NCBI GenBank assembly: GCA_963693285.1
Contig: OY848917.1
Coordinates: 16,058,192-16,122,191, forward strand
Reading direction: 5' to 3'
DNA length: 64,000 bases
Source: Xestospongia muta
Lineage: Eukaryota; Porifera; Demospongiae; Haplosclerida; Petrosiidae
In this document: positions 57,838 to 64,000 of the stretch, one piece after another
Layout of the letters: each line of letters opens with the position of its first letter
Position numbering within the stretch: the stretch's first letter is position 1
The notes under the pieces: model-generated
Told to the model about the DNA's origin: nothing
Seen by the model: only the letters and a program-made list of their open reading frames with translations
Databases searched by the model: none
Program-made: the position numbers and the translations under genes

Positions 57838-60800
57838 CTACCAGTACAAGTTTGTATATAGCTTTGTATAAATACTAATTCCAAACATCATTACAACTAT
57901 TGACTTTAACGAATTTAATAAGTCAGTTATGGGTTTGGCAGTAGTAGAGAAAAGACAACGAAAAAAACATGACCCTATACTTTGTGGTCCAGACAATGCT
58001 GCTACATAGACAGAGATTAAATAGCTAATGGGCCCTGCAATTATACAAAGATATAAAAGTCTCTACATAATAAGAGATGGGAAATAGCTATACCTCCTTT
58101 TATGAGATACTGCCTAATATCATTAGCCAATGACTTATTTTGAAGAGGTCCTTCAATAATCTTGATGATCTTTCTCCAAGTAGTTGGGGTTGGTTTTTTA
58201 TTGAGCCAATTATGAAGTGTTTTTGACAACTTCACATAATTACTATAATCTATACCAAGCAAGCCATCAAGAGTACTATCATCAACTCCAAGTAGGGTAC
58301 CAATTTCGTACCATTTAGAAGCAACTGAAGATAGAAACTCTAGCAGAACATATTTCTGTGGCTCCAAATCTGTAGCAAAGTAGAGAATATATTATATAAT
58401 TATTTTGCAGGTACAGTAACTTTATTTATTAGAGTTAGTAAAACTTATAAAACATTGAAGATATATTGCTGTTATAAAGTAAGCAAGCTTCTGAAATGCA
58501 CATTAAACTTTCTCTTTAAGATAGACACTAGCTGCATTAGTGTGTTTTAGAAATAAGTAAAACAGAATTTACTCAATAAAGTAGTGAGATTGGAATAGAT
58601 TTGCAAATTGACCTAACTTTCTACATCATTCTTAGACAGTATATATAGGTTGCTATGACAACATCAAAATTAGTTAGTACTATTAATTTATGTCAAAAAT
58701 ATTTCATTAATTTTGTAATGATAGTTGCACTGAGTTAGTACTATTAATTATGTCAAAAATTCCATTAATTTCGTAAGGATAGTGCACTTTGTGCATAACA
58801 ACCTTTACATTAAAAGAGTCGGGAGTTGTACGTAATGAAATCATTTGTATCAATATAAAATAATTGTGTAAATCTGCTGAATAATTTATTATACTCACCT
58901 AGATTAGGTATCTCATGTAAACTTTCAGATGCTAATAAGAGATGTATATAATAAAACAAGGAGCCACTAAATCAATACACAAACCTTCAAAGAGAAGTTG
59001 CTCAGACATACTTTCTATATTGTGTTCAGTTAATGGAGGATAAGCAAGATCCTATAACAACACAATGTGGCATAAGTATGTTGCAGTAAAAAATGTGTTG
59101 TAAGTATGATCCAGTACAGAAAGTGGTAAGTATGATGCAGTACAGAATGTACGATACATGACATTACATTTATTGCATGCTCAAACTAACATATACTTAC
59201 CAAAGGATTACGTCCAGCAAACACACTAAGTTGACTGCAATGTTCTTTTACTGACATGTGACTTGATGATAAGAGAGATGCTGAGAAATAAGAACACCTA
59301 TTCACTATGTGTCGAAGGTGGTCTTCTCGAAGTGGCAATTCAGCACTGAAAAGTGCTTTTGTGACTGAAGGAGCAATGCAAAGAAAAGGGTCGTGAGCTC
59401 CGACAATTTGTGCAATGCCCACCTTTTCGGTGTTAGTGACATCTCTAACATAACCTTTTGTAAGCACTGATCGAGCAACATCTTTTATATTGTAAAGTAT
59501 GCGTTTATGCATGAGAAGACTACGAGCTTTTCCTACATCACTAGGAGCAATGAGGTACTCCTCACATTCAAACAAGTGCATCTTACTCTTCAATGTTAAT
59601 ATAGCTTGAACAACATCATTGAAAACTTTGTGACTGTTTTCAATATCATTCATTGATGTAATTACTGTAACACAACGATAGTGCTCTGTTACTTCAACAA
59701 TAACTTCAACTTCATCATCATTCTCCCAATAAATACCATTTGTCCATACATCACATCGACGAACTAACATTAGGATTTGTGGATCAACAGCAAATCCTCC
59801 AGCTTTATTATGGCGTGGAAGGCAAAAAATGTAGGAAAGGATAAAAAGGAGAAGATGAAGAAATCGTTTTGAGAGGAATTGGTTAGGATCAGGACACCAG
59901 AGGCACCAACCCAACCCATTTTCTATTTTAATATCTGTAGGAGGATTAGCATTAATGAGGGATGGAAAAAATAACAGCACATCTGATGGGAGAGGAATCG
60001 AAGCTGATATATTGGTTTTGAACATTTGTAGGATATTAGATTCTAAAACATGACAGAACTGAAGACTTTTAAAGAACCCAATTAGCATATTAATATCATG
60101 CTGTGGAAATAATCTTTCCAGAACAGATGTAGGCACAATGCCAGTATTACTAGCAATATTTTGATGGACATGTTCAATTTCCTTTGGAGCAAAAAGGACA
60201 CCATTGACTTCATTAAGAAGGGCAGCTCTGTCAATAACTATCCAACTTTGAGCATCATCCTCATTTTTAATAAATAAAATGAGACCCTTGTCATTTAAAG
60301 TGGATAGAAATTGCAACAACACTAACCTTTCTGAAGGAAGCGAAGGATCATCACACTCTCTTAATATGATACATAGCTTCTTTAGGCTAATAGCTATAAT
60401 ATTCTCTTTGCTTCGAAGCAATTGCAAGAACGAGAATTGAACATGGCAGTAGAAACTAATTTTATCAGATCGATCAAGTACAGCTTTGCAGCTATAAGAA
60501 AGGATATTAACAAACTCTTTTACACCTTTTCCACCAGGACGATGACATTCCATAGGTAGGAACCCACCATATTCTTGTGAATGATCACTTTTTTTAGCAA
60601 CTTCAGCAACTACTTTAGAAATTTCCTCACAACCATCAATCATCTCATCAAGTCGACTTCCAATGACAAGTATTCGAGATGGCCTTGAACTTGATAAACC
60701 AAGACTGGCATTCTTTATAAAATTAAACCAGTAAAATAAATCACATTTAATCGTGTGGATATCGTTGGTCATCTTAGAAAGTATCACAAAAACAGCAGGC

Positions 60801-63466
60801 GTGTATAGCATGAGATTTTCGAGAATTGCTGCATGGCTACTGTAATACTCCTTATGCCCTGCAAGATCATAAAGGACAACGTTTCCCACTTCATGACTTG
60901 AAAAGGTATGTGCATTAATGCCAGCAGTAAGTAAATCTACTGGAATAGGATCAGATGTGTCAAATTTATAGTTAGGAGGCTTCTTAGCTCGTTCCATAAT
61001 GACTGCTGCAAGTGAACTTTTACCTGCACCCAAACTACCACAAAAAAAGACTTTACTATAGGATTCTACAGGAAAGTCTTTTCGACATTGTTCAAATGGC
61101 TCAAACATCTTTAAAATAACAAAGCGGTTTACATTGTGATGGTAAACAAGCTCCATTGCTGTTTGATTATATCGGTTCTTAGCCATTGGGTTGACCTTCC
61201 CTGATGACAAAAGGGATTTCACAACATCACGATAACAACCCTCGCAAGCAGCATGAAGGGGTGTATTACCAAACTAAAAAACAAAATGTATTTCTAGTAA
61301 ACTGTAGTAATTAACATTGTATTTATTTCAGATCAAAACATGACATAGAATTACTTCATTTATACTTAAATTTGAAAACATTTTCTGTGTATTTTAGCCA
61401 GTTAATTTTTTGTCACAAACCAACAATATTAATTTTGTGCCAATTGAAACATTGCTAAAATATTTTTGAAGGAATGAAAATTAGACATTTTGAAAATGGC
61501 TCAACTCATCAATATATTCTTGATATACAAACATCTAAGCCTGCATTTAAAGAGACTTTGTTCTATTTCACTTTATAATGAAATTGTATTTACAGTGAGT
61601 GAAACTGACTGAAATTAGGGCTAATTTTTAGAAAAGCTTTATAAATGTATCTAATCAATTGTGCACTTACTTTCTACAATAATGTTTTGAGTAAGCTGGT
61701 CAAGAATGTTTAGGACATAGTATATGTTTTATTTTATTTAATGAATAAGCCATAAATACATGTTACAACTTACATAATCAGCAATGTCAGGGTTAGCACT
61801 GTTTTTAAGAAGAAGCTGAACACATTCATTATTCCCTTCATTAGATGCAATGTACAAAGCAGTTCGGCCATCCTATGTAAATGTCAAAACATAACTAACA
61901 AATGATTAATAGTGTACACATAAATGACATAAAGTCTTTCAATAAAATGTTACATCATTCCTTCTAACTACTGAAATTATAAGAGAGACATTCTTTAACA
62001 TAATATTAAACAAAAGTTAGACCAATATGTTATACATTTATTTTATTTATTGAATGAATTATAAATGTATGTCACAACTTACATAATCAGCAATGTCAGG
62101 GTTAGCATTGTTTTTAAGAAGACGCTGAACACATTCATTATTGCCTTCCTTAGATGCAATGTACAAAGCAGTTCGGCCATCCTATGTAAATGTAAAAGCA
62201 CAAATAAATAATTGTTAGTGTATATATAAATGACAAAACATTTTTTTTAAAAAGTGCTGCATTTCTCCTTCTAACTTCAGAAATTATGAAAGAGAAGTTC
62301 TTTAACATAGTATTAAAGAAACTTTAGATCACTTATTGATAGTTCATTCAAAACACTTGTGTAGTAAATATTTATCCTCCATTACATTCATAACCTTAAT
62401 AAATCTAATGCAATTTTGCTTGGTTGTTATATGCCAAATCATTGAGCCAATACTTTTAATTATATTTTTTAGGTGAGTTGGATAAAATTATATGTTTAAT
62501 ATAATGTTTATTTGATCATGCTATGTTAATGTAAAAGACAAATACACGTGTAATTCGTGTAAAAGTGCTTTAATAAAATGCAACATCCTTCCTTCTAATT
62601 ATAGACTCAAAGTGTCAACAAACTGCTTCAACTTATTAAATGTACTGTATCAGATATAGCAAAGCATTTATCTAACACAAGGCTGCAACATCACTTTGAA
62701 CTTTCATGGTAATCATTTAAGCCGCAAATACATTATAATCCAACTTAGATCATACTGCAATGCACATGTGCTTTACTGTGACATTAACAACCTTTGGGTC
62801 TGCATGTAGGCCCTTTGGTTTATTTACATCACACCACCTGTATTTGCCATGTAATCCATGTGGTTGTGTATGCATACTTAACATTATCATTTACAATTCA
62901 GCATACTTTGTCTCCAATGTCAACATTAGCTCCCCTGGACAGAGCATCCTTTGTACCTTCCAAATTTCCTTTTCTTGAAGACTCTAAAAGTAAAGTGTCC
63001 TAAATAGAAAGGTGAAGTTTCTTACAGAATATTTTTATTGAATTTTAAGGTGTACATACACTAATATATAATGCTTAAACTTAGAGAATGTATGAACTTC
63101 TAAATGTGATATTACCTTGCTACACTAAAACTGTTTATTCACCAAAGTGTTCTTACAACTACCCAAATAATATTGACTAATAATTGCTGTACTTGTTTGA
63201 TTTATAGGATATATGTGCATATTTATATATTGTGAATGCTATAATTACAGAATTATAAATACATAACGTGTACATCACAGCAAAGTACTACCAATATGCA
63301 GAGCAAATTATGTTTGGTGCATAATGCATACAAGTGTGTACAAACTAATAACATTAAAACTTACAATCTCTACAGCTTCTAAATTGTTGGCATTAGCATT
63401 AACTAACATCTTTATAATGACATCATTTTTAGACCAATAAGCTGCATGAAGTGCTGTACGTCCATA
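57838..63466 (-). CDS. Ankyrin - ROC GTPase - COR-like - death domain protein (Roco family, DAPK1-like without kinase), 5' end outside the window
   Basis: Exons: 63466-63365 (YGRTALHAAYWSKNDVIIKM), 62999-62907, 62181-62083 and 61872-61774 (DGRTALYIASNEGNNECVQL) are ankyrin repeats. 61273-59201 is one 2,073-nt exon with a last repeat (FGNTPLHAACEGCYRDVV), the ROC domain with P-loop CGSLGAGKSSL, switch II DLAGHKEYY and G4-like VIGSRLDE, then about 440 residues resembling COR (LLQFLSTLNDKGLILFI, DRAALLNEVNGVLF). Exons 59051-58985 and 58931-58899 form a linker; 58369-58094 is the death domain (ASKWYEIGTLLGVDDSTL, TTWRKIIKIIEG, LANDIRQYL). A tentative last exon, 58001-57838, ends in stop. All phases fit, giving at least 1,001 codons. 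Roco proteins bind GTP and dimerise through COR; DAPK1 has the same Ank-ROC-COR-death order after a kinase. No kinase is seen, but upstream exons may lie beyond 64 kb. Confidence 0.85.
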
Positions 63467-64000
63467 CTAAATGATAATTATGACAAATATATAATCAAAA
63501 TAAGTAAAATAAGCAAAATATTAAGTATTGAAAACGTCCCTGTCAATGTCCTAAGCTACACTATTGGCCAAACTAGTCCTTCCTGAGTAAAAATAAGTTT
63601 CACATCATGAAAATTTTTCTGTGCAACCATGTGCTCATGATCATTTCACATGACATAAGCTAGGTTAGCAATTATACCACTAAAGATCTTGTCAAGACTA
63701 ACTGCTGATGATAGACAGCGAGGATATTATGAAGTTTGAAAATGTTTGAAAATTTAATTATGCTCCTTCTGATTTTTAGATGGAGGAATTGTTCCTTGTT
63801 AAGTATTATTTGAGTTTACTTCCTTATGAAAGCTCATTTTATCAAAGGCTTAACAAAGCTTTTTTTCTAAAGGAAAACATCTGAAAAAATGTTTCATTAT
63901 AAGGACTTGTTAAGAAATTTTGCTAAAGCTGGATTGGAAGGCTATTTCATTGGAAACAGTTTAATGGTGACTCATACCATTAAGCACATTAGAAACATAT
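63467..64000. other. Intron or upstream sequence of the Roco gene; nothing recognised
   Basis: The exon at 63,466 begins after an acceptor in phase 0, so the gene continues to the right, but no further ankyrin exon was recognised to the window end. Confidence 0.5.

Overview
The window looks like nuclear DNA of an early-branching animal, most likely a demosponge of the Amphimedon type. The sequence is AT-rich. Genes are cut into short exons by small GT-AG introns, domain content is metazoan (death domains, ZU5, ROC-COR, Ly6-type three-finger), and transposon debris and microsatellites are abundant. The organism is an inference; no species marker gene is present. Longest-open-frame calling is misleading here, because most real exons are about 100 bases. 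The gene models below were built by hand from splice sites, reading phase and recognisable motifs.

Left third (1-26.5 kb): mostly gene remains and repeats. It holds a fragment of a TTF2-like SNF2 ATPase gene at the left edge, a small element with terminal inverted repeats, a hairpin, and a fold-back. An intact-looking small gene for a GPI-anchored Ly6/three-finger protein lies at 4.1-4.7 kb (minus). After it come an OGG1-like exon, decayed death-domain exons, a decayed RecQ-like helicase and a Ty3/gypsy RNase H fragment. A 0.6-0.9 kb tandem repeat (12.96-14.93 kb) abuts a minus-strand TTF2-like gene (14.95-19.95 kb). The middle of that gene is present three times in tandem and its C-terminal ATPase half is missing. 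A decayed Ty3/gypsy element (22.4-24.6 kb), a new small minus-strand gene of five in-phase exons (25.07-25.92 kb) and a DRC5/TCTE1-like fragment on the other strand follow.

Middle (27-36.2 kb): direct repeats, a hairpin, a 42-bp minisatellite, long (GA)n tracts and two to three imperfect duplications of a minus-strand ankyrin/coiled-coil gene, ending with a 972-bp hAT-type element whose inverted repeats and 8-bp target duplication are both visible.

Right half (37.6-64 kb): a death-domain gene cluster. Gene A (plus, 37.6-46.8 kb) encodes ankyrin repeats, ZU5, a UPA-like region, a death domain and a hydrophobic C-terminal tail. Gene B (plus, 49.4-51.3 kb) is a second, fully in-phase copy of the ZU5-to-tail part with no ankyrin exons directly before it. 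Decayed death-domain exons fill 51.8-54.1 kb. A minus-strand gene (57.8 kb to beyond 63.5 kb) encodes ankyrin repeats, a ROC GTPase, a COR-like region and a death domain, resembling DAPK1 without the kinase. In both families ankyrin repeats are mostly one-repeat, phase-0, 99-bp exons and the death domain is one phase 1-1 exon, an arrangement suited to exon duplication and shuffling. The strongest candidates for something undescribed are the predicted tail-anchored Ank-ZU5-death protein and the possibility that one ankyrin array is spliced to either of two terminal cassettes.
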